Below the pieces are notes generated by a model. The model ran no database searches. It was given only the letters and a program-made list of their open reading frames with translations, and was not told the origin of the DNA. This document shows, in pieces, positions 21,322-32,949 of a stretch of DNA of 64,000 nt. The DNA is from Cryptomeria japonica (Eukaryota; Streptophyta; Pinopsida; Cupressales; Cupressaceae): the NCBI RefSeq assembly GCF_030272615.1, contig NC_081412.1, positions 672,292,852-672,356,851 of the forward strand. Direction: 5' to 3'. A program made the translations under genes and the position numbers. Every line of letters begins with the position of its first letter. Within the stretch, counting starts at the first letter, position 1.

Positions 21322-22240
21322 TCATTCTCGTAAAACCATAGAACTGTGATTAAGGAGTGAGCATTCAATTTCATCGCAGTAATCCCTTCCTCCCATATAC
21401 GCACGCGTTGATTGTTCACATGAGATCACATCTCTTTGCAGCATCATATCAAACAATTCAGGAGCCTTGTCCATGTTTCCACATTTTTCATACATGTCAA
21501 GCAGGGCATTTGCAAGTACAACACCTAACAAAATTCCTCTATCCATTATGCTTTGATGGATGTCCATACCTTGTTCCAAAGTTCTGATTTTTGCACAGGC
21601 AGGGTGGATGCTGGAATCGGTTGTGGAATTTGGCTTTATGCCTGCCAAGTTCATTTGCTTGAAAGTGTCTAAATCCTTTTCGACAAATCCATTTTGAGCA
21701 TATCCGGCAATCATTGTAGTCCACGAGATAACATTTCTTTCAGGCATTATATCAAATAGTTAACATGCCTTGTTTATGCTTCCACATTTTGCATACATGT
21801 CTACCAGGGCAGTTGCAACTACAAGATCCGACAAAATTCCTCTATCCTTTATGCTTTGATGAATGTCCATACCCGGTTCCAAATCTCCCATTTTGGCACA
21901 GGTAGGGAGGACAGTAGCAATGGTCATGGAATTTGGCTTTACACTTGTCGATTTCATTTGCTTGAAAGTTTGTAAAGCCTTCTCAACAAATCCATTTTGT
22001 GCATATCTGGTAATCATCGCAATCTAGGAAACCACATTTCTTTGAGGCAATTCGTCAAATAGTTCCTGTGCCTTGTCTATGCTTCCACATTTTGCATACA
22101 TGTCTAACAGAGCAGTTGCAACTACATTTGACAAAATTCCTCTATCTTTTATGCTTTGATGGATGCCCATACCCTATTACAAAGCTCCCATTTTGGCACA
22201 AGCTGGGAGTATGCTGACAAACCTAACTAAAGAAATGCAA
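21322..22240 (-). pseudogene. PPR protein remnant (PLS type)
   Basis: Pentatricopeptide repeat proteins bind organellar RNA and act in editing, splicing or stability. On the minus strand three consecutive repeat blocks are readable. Each has the pattern NVISWTTMIAGYAQNGFVEK, TFKQMNLAGIKPNS, PACAKIRTLEQGMDIHQSI and ALLDMYEKCGNMDKA, typical of the P-L-S repeats of land-plant PPRs. The blocks are so alike (HQSIKDRGIL, LVDMYAKCGS) that recent tandem growth of the parent is likely. In-frame stops separate the blocks, for example between KAC and the next LFDIMPERN near 21758, and again near 22020 and 22165. There is no start, no targeting peptide and no E/DYW tail, so only a fragment survives. No intron is seen. 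Confidence 0.8.
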
Positions 22241-22930
22241 TGATCAGCTCCAAAGACATCAAACCACTACTAACAAAACCAAGAGTCTAAAATATGATAG
22301 GGAATAGTGTGAGCTGTGCTGAAATAAAATATTTTATTTTCAATTTCAACTAAAACATAATTACTCAACCATTTAATGTTATTAATAAGTTTTTAATTTA
22401 TGAAAGAGATAAATGGTTGGCCACAAGTACATGAGTTACTAAATGCACACAAATAAGTGAATTTGATATTCAAAACTATCTACAATGAATTCAATTCTTG
22501 TCCATGATTAGTCATTTATGTTTACAATAAGCATCTTTCCTTTCTTTTCTTAATCTTTATTCATAGTTATGTGCATATTTCACATTCTATAATTAGGATA
22601 TCAATTGCTATGGCTGAACACTACCATGATGTTTGTGTTGTGGTATAGATGCATGGAAACATAATTATGGGATTGTTATATTATAGAGATCATAAATCTA
22701 GATATCGCATATTAGTTCTAGCTCTTCTTGGATTGAGTCTAAAGTTGACATACAATCATAAAGCCATTATTAGAAGATCTATCCATTTCTAGTAAAGACA
22801 ATTGAGAAAGTCATTTTTATATTGAGAGTTTCTTATCTATTTACCTATTGATCATTATTAAGCCATAATATTTAGGTCTATTTATCTCTCTTGCACAACC
22901 CCTATAAGTGTCCTAGATTGTCCCTACTAC
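22241..22930. other. AT-rich stretch, nothing recognised
   Basis: I see no gene, repeat pair or RNA here. The sequence is AT-rich and without sustained open frames. It is probably old, decayed repeat DNA. Confidence 0.5.
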
Positions 22931-24425
22931 TCACTCTTCAATGAAATAGTGGAGTTCTAAAGATTTGTTGCACAAGATGGTGTTGAACATATCAACAAGG
23001 CTAGCATGGAAGGCATGTTCAAGCTTCCACTTGTACAACTTAAAACAAATGATTTGTTGATAGAAGAAATTCTTGCAATAGTGATACAATCGAAAGACAA
23101 GTAAGTACATACAAACCTCCTCAGTTGAAGGTAAAATCTGTGTATAAAAAGAGTAAATTGGATCCCAATCCATCAAAGAATTTTATTACCAAGTCTACAT
23201 TAAGCACATTGTTGTTCCTAGAATGAAAGCAATTGAGTTAACTTTAGAATATGACCCCCAACATACTTTCCAAACAAAAATGTTATCTGCATTCCCTCCT
23301 GAAGAGATTGAATATATTAGGAGACACAAGGATGTTAATTTTGTGCATTTTCGTGCTATTCAAGTCACAAAAGGGTCATGTATTCCTGAAAATTTAGACT
23401 TGTATCATATCTTGCACTCTATGACTATCATCAAGTTGACTACAATAATGCTTGACAATTTTCTAGTCTATCTAGATTGACCAAAAACTCTATGTGCTTT
23501 ACCTTTTCCCAAAATCTTACTACTCATGCAAGAGGCAAAGCTCATGCAAAAGTTAAGTATGGTTCTTTAAATTATTGGGGGGGGGGGGGGGGTGGTTAGT
23601 TCTCTCTATGGGTTGAATATGTTTGGAAAATTCAAATATTTTATAGTCCAAATACAAATCCTGTATTCCATGATGAATACCAATAATCCTTACATTCCTA
23701 GATAGTTGGCCTTATGTTAGAACTCTTAACTAAGAAGTTTAACTCCAAAAAGGTTACATAAACACAATAGAGATACCGATGGATGCTTAATTGGATGTAG
23801 CATGTCACACCAAAGTTGTAAAATAACTATAAAATATTTGGGCAAGCTTATATGCAAAAACTCATGCTTCCTGATGGGTTTATGTCTGATTGTTTCTTTT
23901 GTACGGAGGCAGGTGCAGTATCTTCCCTGTAAATAGAAGATTATATCCTAGAATATTTTATATCATTACAAGATTAATATTACAATTTTGCTATTTGTCA
24001 TAATCCAGAAGTGAGTATATCTAGCTTTCAACAATTGTAACTGGAAAGGTAATAAAGCTATCAGTTTTAAGGAATTTTTGTTAGGGATCGATTGTTTTCT
24101 TTACTCATTTAGAATATGGGTATCAAATCAATACTGGGTACAATGTCAATGCTCAAATGGCATTGATTATACTGGTCTCAATGCAAACCTGACCATCTAT
24201 AGAAGGAATAGGCATTATAGTTTGATTGATGATAAATATAAGGTTTGTCTGATTACTCAAGGTCTTCATACATTGGGTACATCATATGTATGCTCATGGA
24301 TAGCATTTGACATCAAGGAGATAGTAAAGATACAAAACCCAGGCAATAGCATATACCCAAATCCATGGGGAGATATAGAAGACATTTTCAAAGTAATATC
24401 TAAGCACAAAGCATCTTATTGAATT
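22931..24425 (+). other. Unrecognised coding-like debris
   Basis: Several plus-strand segments read as protein but change frame often: GVEHINKASMEGMFKLPLVQ at about 22980, KPPQLKVKSVYKKSKLDPNP at about 23117, an 85-codon stretch 23223-23480 (TLEYDPQHTFQTKML, PEEIEYIRRHKDVNFVHF) and a 114-codon stretch 24078-24422 (RIWVSNQYWVQCQCSN, YKVCLITQGLHTLGTSYVC). I recognise no family with confidence; a plant-virus-like movement or structural protein is possible but weak. A run of 16 G residues lies at 23577-23592. The segments may belong to more than one source. Confidence 0.3.
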
Positions 24426-24741
24426 TAGATTTCTAGTTTGCTTATGGTACATCACACAACATGGAAAACAAGAAATAATCAATAAATAACAAGATTCATT
24501 TATCTAGTATTATCACAATCTGCACTTGGCCTTCAATATTTTCTCCTCCTAACACTGTTTATCCATTACCTGTCAAGTACAGAACTCTAAAACCCATGGC
24601 TATTAAAATACATAAGACAACATTGTAGCATCTTATAATCATCTATTATAAAATCAAAGCACTTGGGAGTGATTCTTTTATTTGTCATAGTCTAGGAAAA
24701 CAGTGTCTACTAGAGCCTTGAACAACTGACTAGAAAGATTT

Positions 24742-26443
24742 TTAATTCCTTTTCTTTTTCCTTCTGATTTTTTCACTGTCACTTCCATCCTCCGAGTCAG
24801 ATGCCCTCACCCTTTTCTTTCTTCTTGTTTTTTCATACTCATTGTCATGCTTTGAATTATTTTTCTTTCTTGGTGACTTCTTACTACTCTCACTGTCAGT
24901 TTCACTCTCAAAATTTGATGAACCTGATGAACTAGAAGAATCATCATTAGAGGTAGATTCATCTGACTTAGGAATAGACTTTTTCTGCTACATTATAAGC
25001 CTTGGCATATTTTTCAAATGCTCACGTAAACTCTCAGTGATACCACCAAGGCCAATAGAAGTAAAGAAATTGATAGCAAACCATGAATTTGTGGGATTGT
25101 CCTCTGGAAAAATTGAATCAAAAGACTCCTACATTGTTGGATTCTTCAACCTTTCATTAAGAAACAATATGCCAAGCTGCTCTGCCAGCTCTTGGAAGAG
25201 AATCTTTATAAAAATACGGGAAGAGGAAGTAGTATCTTCCTTTGTCATACGTATATAAGCAAGACAATGCCATGGAAGAGCATTTGTGCCAAGTAAGTGG
25301 GCAAAAAACTTTGCAACATTACGCAGTTTATTTGTTTCTAGTCTGTGTATCATAGAATGCTATTGTACAAAACACTTATCAAAAAATTCCTACTAAATTT
25401 TATTGATCATACAGAATCTTTGCCCAAGAAGACCATAATAACGAAGATATGTTCTCTCTTGACTGTAGCATTTTAACAACATGATGCATAATTCCATCTC
25501 TTGACCAGGTTCAAGCTTGATCTTTAGTAGCTTATGATCAGCTTCCTCAAAATCAACACTTGACATGATTGTCAAATAAATTGTACGTCTTAAATTGACC
25601 AAGTTTGTCTCTGTCTCATCCTGTATTCTCAGTTCTTCCTCACCTTCCTCTTCATCATCATCATCATCATCATCATCTGAATCATCACCTGAATCATTCT
25701 ACCCTTCTCCTTCATCTGAAGAAGAATCTCCAAGGATATCTTTCTTCAATTTTTCATAGGTTGCCTCATGCTCTAAGAAATCAAGATCTGGCTTGAAAAC
25801 ATCCAAACCAGCTTCTTGATCAAGTTCATCTGCTAGGAAAAATTCATGTGTTAATTGATCTTCTTGCTCTACAAGGTCCAATTCTAGATGCACAGCTAGA
25901 TGACCCTCGAACTTAGCTTTGTGAATTGCAAAAAGGCCTTCAATTAAAAACTGTACTCATTTGTCAATTTCCCCCTCATGGAGAATACTTCTAAATCTTT
26001 CAAAAATCCCATAGAGACCTTTGGGTGAGAGGTCTTGCAACAAAGAACCACATTCTTTCACGAACCCAACAACAACCTCTACACTGTCATCTGTGGGGTT
26101 CTCCAGTAAAAGGGTGAGAAGTTCCAAGGCAATGATCTCATGTGCAACTTGTTGATTCACTAAATGAGCTATGAATTTGGTTGTTGCTATCAACATGTGC
26201 TTGTCATTGCGTTTGTATGCCCTCTTAAGCTGCAAAATAATTCTTCACAAAAGCAGATTGCCAACTTCAGGAAATTTTGTATTTACCACAACAACCAACG
26301 CAGCAAAAATATCTGTAAATCCAGGGGATGCTAATTTGGATTTCATACAAGACCTACAAAATAGACCCATCCCATGGATGAGATTCTCTACAAACAACTC
26401 TGGAATCATGTTCTTGATGTTAGATGCATTTACCTTGTTTGCA
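24742..26443 (-). pseudogene. CWC22: Intronless retrocopy of splicing factor CWC22
   Basis: CWC22 is a spliceosome protein that brings eIF4A3 to spliced RNA for exon-junction complex assembly. The minus strand matches it from inside the MIF4G domain ([51 protein letters not shown]) through an acidic linker (repeated CATs at 25650-25676 give an Asp run) and the MA3 domain ([35 protein letters not shown]) to a Ser/Arg/Lys tail ending at the TAA at 24742-24744. About 570 codons run without an intron and, as far as I can tell, in one frame, so it is a processed copy. It is dead: about eight in-frame stops, mostly where a Gln or Arg stands in the family (CAG to TAG, CGA to TGA). The N-terminal third is missing; the break at 26443 abuts Copia-2 gag. 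No poly(A) is recognisable on the left. Confidence 0.88.
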
Positions 26444-29400
26444 TGGACACTTTTCTGCTCAATGCCCTCCGAGTGATCAAAATAGTGAAGAATAAAAACA
26501 AGAAAAATTTTACAAAAAGAAAATGTGGAATCCTAAAAAGAAGTTTAATTTTTTCAAGAAAAAGAAGAGTCTCTTTACTAAAGAAGACTCTGAAGTTGAA
26601 ACAGATGACTCACCTTGTGAAGGCAATGAAACTTTGTTCATGGCAGAGATAGAAACTTCTTCAAAGAAAGACCTGATTAGCAGAATAGAAAATAAACTTT
26701 ATGATTTGGATCAAAGTGAAGTTGATCTTGAAGGAGACTTACTTTGTGCTCTCAAAGAAATGAAGAAATTAAAGAAGCTTGTAGGTTCTCATAAAAGCTC
26801 AAATCAGATCCTACAAGTTGATCTGAATGACTCAAAATTGGCAATTACAAACCTGAAATCTCTTCTTGATGAAGGAGAAAATAAAATTGAAACTTTATAA
26901 CAGCAAACAATAAAAATGAAAAAAGAGATTGAACAATATGAAAGTACCATGCATTTGAATGATATCTTGAGCAAGCAAAAGCAACACTAAAATTTGACTA
27001 GTATAGGTTTTGATAAGTTTGAATCATCAAACCAAATTACTAGGCCTACAAACAGAAAGCAATTTCAGGCTTACAACAGAATGACGCCATATAGGTTCGG
27101 ATTTTTTCATGGCTATTACTTTTATTGCAATAAGTTTGGCCATAAGGTAAACACTTGCAAATTTTTGCAGCATAGAACTCATATGTTTGGACACAAATAA
27201 GCCTATGGCTTTCCAAACACTGTGAAGTGGATTAAATGTAACACCTTTGGACATACCTCTACTCAGTGCAAATCAAAGCCAAACATTGATAAGGTGTGGA
27301 AACAAAAGTTTGTACCTAGCACTGAATAATCAATGATTGTGTAAACTACATTTCTATCAAATAAGAAATCAATGTGGGTGTTGGATAGTGGTTGTTCACA
27401 CCATATGACAAGAGATAGAAATAAATTCCTTCACTTGCAAGATTTTGATGAAGGTTTTGTAAGATTTGGTGATAATTCAGGAGCCTTTGAAAGAGGTAAG
27501 GGTACACTTCTACTGAATGATGATACTCCACTCCATGTTGTATATTTTGTTGAAGGATTAAAACATAATTTGGTGAGTGTTAGTCAAATCTGTGATAGCG
27601 GTTATAATGTAACTTTTAGTTCTCGAGGTTGTACTATCAAAAATAGGTCTCGTAAAATTGTTGTTGCTACTTTGAGAATAATTGGAAATGTTTACAACTT
27701 GCTTGACTCCTCAAACTGTGAAAACAATGAAGGCATGTGCCTTATGGGTCAAGTAGAGGAAAACTGGCTATGACACAAGTGCTTGGGGAATGCGAAGTTT
27801 GATAATCTAGTTTGAATCAGCAAGAATCAGAATGTTAGAGGCTTACCCATCTTGAGTAAACCAACAAACTCTGTGTGCAAAGAGTGTTTGAAAGGAAAAA
27901 AGACAAAAGTATATTTTAAATCTAAAGAACACTCTTCTACTAGACTATTACAACTAGTTCACACAGATTTATTTGGTCCAACAAGAACACAATCCATCAA
28001 TGGTGAAAAATACTTCATGCTCTTTGTGGATGATTGCGCAAGAATGGTATGGGTCATTTTTCTCAAACACAAATCTAGAGCATTTGACAAATTTAAAATT
28101 TTTCAAGAAAATGGATGAATGTGAAACTGATCTAAAATTAAAAAGCTTAAGATCAGATAAAGGTGATGAGTTTACATCTCAAGAATTCATAGATTACTGT
28201 GAAAGTCATGGCATTAAAAGACAATATGTTGCTGCCCAAACACCTCAATATAATGGAGTGGTTGAAAGAAAAAATAGAACAGTCAAAGACATGGCTCGCA
28301 CAATGCTCAATGAAGCAAATCTTCCAGATGGGTATTGGAAAGAAGTTGTTCACAAATTAGTTTATTTTCTGAATCATGTGAAAATCAGGGTAAAATCTAT
28401 CTTCACTTTGTATGAACTTTGGTATGGTAAAACTGCTTCTATTAAATATTTTAAGATTTTTGGATGCAAGTGTTACATTAAAAGAGATGAAGAAAAACTA
28501 GGAAGCTTTGACACTAAAACTGATGAAGTTATCTTTCTTGGATACTCCACTCATAGCAAAGCTTATAAATGTTTCAATAATAGGTTGAATAAAATTGTTG
28601 AAACAATTAATGTAAGAGTTGATGAGAAATTTCTTCTAAGTGATGATGTGTAGGATGTTGACGAGGATACTCTAATAAGACTTGGTCAAACTCCTAAGCC
28701 TGTTGAAGTAGAAATAACAAATGAAGAGAATGCACTTAGTCCTGAGATTGCATCCAGTCCTAAAGAAAAAATTCCTCTACATACACCCTCTCGAATCATT
28801 ACAAAAAGACATCCTCAATGTAAGGTTATCGGTGACATAGATGCAAGAATCAGTACTAGGAGAAGACAAAAAACTGATGAACAAGCTCATATGGCTGAGC
28901 ATTATTGTTTGGTAACTGATTTTGAACCTAAATCTGTGTTTCATGCATTGATTGTTGATTGTTGGTTAAATGCAATGAGAGATGAAATTGGTCAAATAGA
29001 AAAGAATAAAACCTGGGAACTAGTGCCTAGACTAGATGATAAAAATATTATAGGGGTAAAATGGATTTTCAGAAATAAACTTGATGAATTTGGTAAAGTT
29101 GTTAGAAATAAGGCACACTTTGTTTGTAAAGGCTATGCACAGCAAGAAGGTATAGATTTTGGTGAAAAATTTGCACTTGTTGCTTGGCTAGAGTCAACAA
29201 GAATATTTCTTGCATATTCTTTCTATAAAAACTTTAAAATCTATCAAATGGATGTTAGAACAACATTCCTAAATGGTCATCTTGATTAGGAGGTGTATAT
29301 GGAACAACTAGAAGGGTTTGTCCCTGCAGATAAACCTGAATATGTATACAGGTTTAAAAAGGCTCTTTATGGCCTTAACCAAGCTCCAAGAGCTTGGCAC

Positions 29401-30808
29401 TCTAGGTTGGATGCCACCTTACAACAATAGGATTAACTAGAGGTGGGGTTGACAGTAACTTATATGTTAAGGTTGAAGGTAATGATATTTTAGTTGTTGA
29501 AGTATATGTGGATGATATTATTTTTGGCTGCAATAATGATTCCTTGTCCAAAAAAATTTCATAACTCATAGAATCTGATTTTGAAATATTCATGTTGGGT
29601 GAATTAACCTTTATTCTTGGTCTTCAAGTAATGCAGCTTGAAGAAGGCATATTCTATCATAAACAAAATATGCAAAAGGAATTCTTAAGAAGTTTAACAT
29701 GACAAATTGCAAACCAGTTAGTACTCCAATGGAGACTGGCTGCAAATTGACTAAGACTGATGATTCTCCCAAGGTAAATCAATCAGAGTATAGATTCATG
29801 ATAGGCAGTTTACTATATTAGACTGCATCTAGACTTGACCTGATGTATGTAGTATGTTTGGTTTCAAGTTTCCCATCTGCACCTAAACAATCTCATTTGA
29901 ATGTTGTGACAAGAATCTTCAAGTACATTCAAGGAACTTTTTATATTGGATTATGGTATCATTAGAAAAATGACTTTTCTCTTGTTGGTTTCACCGATGC
30001 TGACTGGGTTGGTTGTCTAGATGACAAAAAAAAGTACCAGTGGTGTAGCTTTCTTTCTAGGAGATTGTCTTGTTGCTTGGCACAACAAAAAGCAAGATTG
30101 TGTCACCTTTTCTACTGTTGAATCTAAGTACATAGTTGCTACAGCATGTTGTACTCAAGTAATTTGGATATCTCATCAAATTACAGACATGGGCATTTCT
30201 GTTACTAAGCCAATTTCAATTTTCTATGATAATACCAATACCATCAATCTTTCTAAAAATCTTGTCATGCATTCTCACACTAAACATTTTGCTATCAAAT
30301 CACATTTTCTGCAAGAACAAGTGTTATCTAATGAGTTTCAACTTCTATATATTCCTTCTTAGGCACAAGCAACTGATATTTTTACTAAACCATTATCTAA
30401 AGAAACATTTGAGAGGTTCTAAGAAAAGTTGGGAGTCTTCTCTCCATCTTGTCTTCTCACATCTTGAACATATTGAGGGGGAGCATAGCTCTCCACATGC
30501 AACACCTTTTTTCTTTTCCCTTTGTCCTTGAGACAAAAAGGGGGAGAAAGCATCATTGACATACAAGATTGGCATGTGGTAGGCTTGAGTGGTAATTTGA
30601 CTTCAGTGATTTCAGTGATGGTTTGTATGTTTATTGACATGGCATTTGGTATTTGTATGTTTATTAATAGTGGTATTCTAGCATTAGCAGTCTGGCATTG
30701 GCATTTGGTATTCTGCATTCTGCATCTTGAGTTTTTTGAAAATGGTATTTTGGCATTACAAAGTCAATGATCGCATGTTTTTTTGCCATGAAGGACAAAG
30801 CGGGAGTT
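26444..30808 (+). mobile_element. Ty1/Copia element (Copia-2), first internal region, 5'-truncated
   Basis: It begins inside the first zinc-knuckle region of gag (GGACACTTTTCTGCTCAATG, matching 33719) directly against the CWC22 retrocopy, so its own 5' LTR and the start of gag are gone. It then has the coiled-coil/knuckle extension (about 26523-27330), protease WVLDSGCSHHMTRD (about 27372), integrase (27850-28620), reverse transcriptase with [19 protein letters not shown] (about 29060-29680) and RNase H (about 29990-30420). A purine tract GACAAAGCGGGAGT at 30794-30807 leads into the LTR at 30809. Broken in roughly ten places and old. Confidence 0.85.
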
Positions 30809-32876
30809 TGTTGCCCGTTAGTTGTCCTCGATGACAAAAAGGGCTCCATTGTGACAGGTTGTATATCATTCATACAATTTCATTATGGTGCATGGTTATG
30901 AGGCACATTATATAGTGCAAGGTTGACATGGCTTATATTTCACTTAGCACCTAGTGCTTATGGCATTTAATATTTTATATGTTGATTACTAAGTCTTTAT
31001 TATAAATTAATTAAGTCTATTATTAAGCATAGAGAAAAGTGCTATTGACATATGTTCATTTGGCATTTTATGATGCATGACATTGTTTACATTAGCTTGT
31101 TGACATGTTGAAGGTTGTTATTTTAAGAGCTAATCAAGCACTAGATGACTATTGATTTGGAAAATCGGTGATATGAAATATGGTGACTTGACATTCATTA
31201 TATGCTTTGAGCTTATGTGACTAATGATTTTGTTTTGAAAACACTTGACATTGGTCATCAGAATGAAATGTTTCAAGTTTCTTTGTTGACTGGGCATTTT
31301 ATGATGATGTGGCAATTATTTGGTCTATTGACCTTTTGGATTTCAAATCATATTTAATTATTGTTTGGGACTCAACTTGTAATGAGTTAGGGCAAGACAA
31401 AAGAAAATGAAAGCATTGTTTCAAACCTAATGTGATACCACCACCTTGATAACTCTTCTGGTAGTTGCAGACCAAGATTCATCTAGAATCTTGAAGTGGG
31501 TTTCAATTATCGTGAACAACAGACTTCAGAGATTAAGTTGGTGTTCACTTCGGTCGAAGATTCTGGAAATAGGCAGATTTTGTGGGATTATGTCTTCTTT
31601 CGGCTTGGGTAATCAAGTATTTTGTATTGTTCATGTTTTTCTTGAAGGTAAATATGTTTGAAACTTGATTCGCTCGAATCTGGAAAACAAACAAAAGCAT
31701 TGAAAAAAAATTTCAGTTACATTTTGTTTTGGATATTCTAGCAAAAAAAATGATTATTTATTGTTGAAAGATTTATCTTTTTCAAAACAGAAAACAAGAG
31801 GGATCCTGAACATAAAGAATAATTCCATTCTCTTTGTAATTTCTATTTTACTTGATATTCGAAAAAAAAAAAAAAAAAGTTATGAGGGGATTAACTAGAA
31901 AGATGACACTAGAAAGATCTTTTCGTTGGTCAATATTCAGTTTTTTTGTTGTTTTAGTTATTCTTCAAACCCTAATAAGGGTTTTGTAACCCTTTACGAG
32001 GGTTACAATTTGAATACCTTTGGTTTCATTGGACTAGAAATTTAAAAAGAGACAGTTTGTCATGTTTACGGTGAGAAAGTGATTGAATTGGAATGAGGAA
32101 CAAAGCATTTTATTGTTTTTCAAATACAGGGTATAAAGTTTTTGGTTAAATGATATACATTGGCAAAAGCTTTGATTTGTTACTGTGATTTAAAATAGAG
32201 TATATGCTACACTTTCTATTTGTATCACATAGGGATACATAGAAATATGTTGTATTGTGATAATAGTACCTTGTAACTGAAATTATTGCATATCATTATT
32301 TCAGAAACCTCGTTCAAACACTGGCAAGTTTTTAAATGCATAAGCATGATGCAGTTATAAATATTTCAGTGTTTGCAACTTGAGATATTATTGATATAAT
32401 ATGAGATATGGGTGTTGGTGCTCCCTGAAAATTGATACTTCTAAATTCAGTGTACAAAGTTGGTTCTCTCTGAATTAATAAAAAGAAATTCTTTGCCGAG
32501 TGGTTTTTCTACCCCAAGAGCGTTTTCCACTCATGAAATCTATGGTGTTATGTGCTCATCCTTGTCTCTATCTGTTTCATTATTTTAATGCTCTAATACC
32601 TGAGTTATTTATATGGTTTAATATTCACAAATCTTGTCATGTTCATTAATTCTTATTCTGCATTACTTGTGATGTTCAAATTTTGTTTACTTTTGCAAAA
32701 GTCAGTTATGGTCAAGTTTGATTCTCTAGGGGTTGGTATCTCATTGCTACTCATTGGTTGCAACTTGTCAAAAAAATTTGTTGTGTTGTAACTTTTATAT
32801 TTGCTCAAATTGTGTCAGAATAACATTCACTCTGATTCACCCCACCCCCCCTCTCAGAGTGAATCCACTTCCAACA
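30809..32876 (+). repeat. Copia-2 LTR shared between two internal regions
   Basis: This 2068-bp LTR opens TGTTGCCCGTTAG after a purine tract and ends CCACTTCCAACA before the primer site TGGTATCAAAGC (32879-32890). It is at once the 3' LTR of the upstream internal region and the 5' LTR of the downstream one. It matches 45934-47990 at very roughly 90%. Features: paired hairpins AAACCCTAATAAGGGTTT (31967-31984) and GTAACCC...GGGTTAC (31986-32006), and near the end ATTCACTCTG...CAGAGTGAAT (32825-32864) enclosing a C-rich loop. Confidence 0.85.
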
Positions 32877-32949
32877 AGTGGTATCAAAGCATAGGATTCC
32901 TTCATATAGGTCTAACCTAGGGATTGATTTTGGTCTTTGGAAGTCCATA

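Noticed and set aside
23577-23592. Run of 16 G residues
   Set aside because: Probably a homopolymer expansion or sequencing-prone tract. No repeated G-tracts nearby to support a specific quadruplex function.
24842-25258. 138-residue plus-strand open stretch
   Set aside because: It is the antisense of the CWC22 MA3 region and Ser-rich tail.
25640-25680. CAT repeat as an independent microsatellite feature
   Set aside because: It encodes the acidic Asp/Glu linker of CWC22 on the minus strand.
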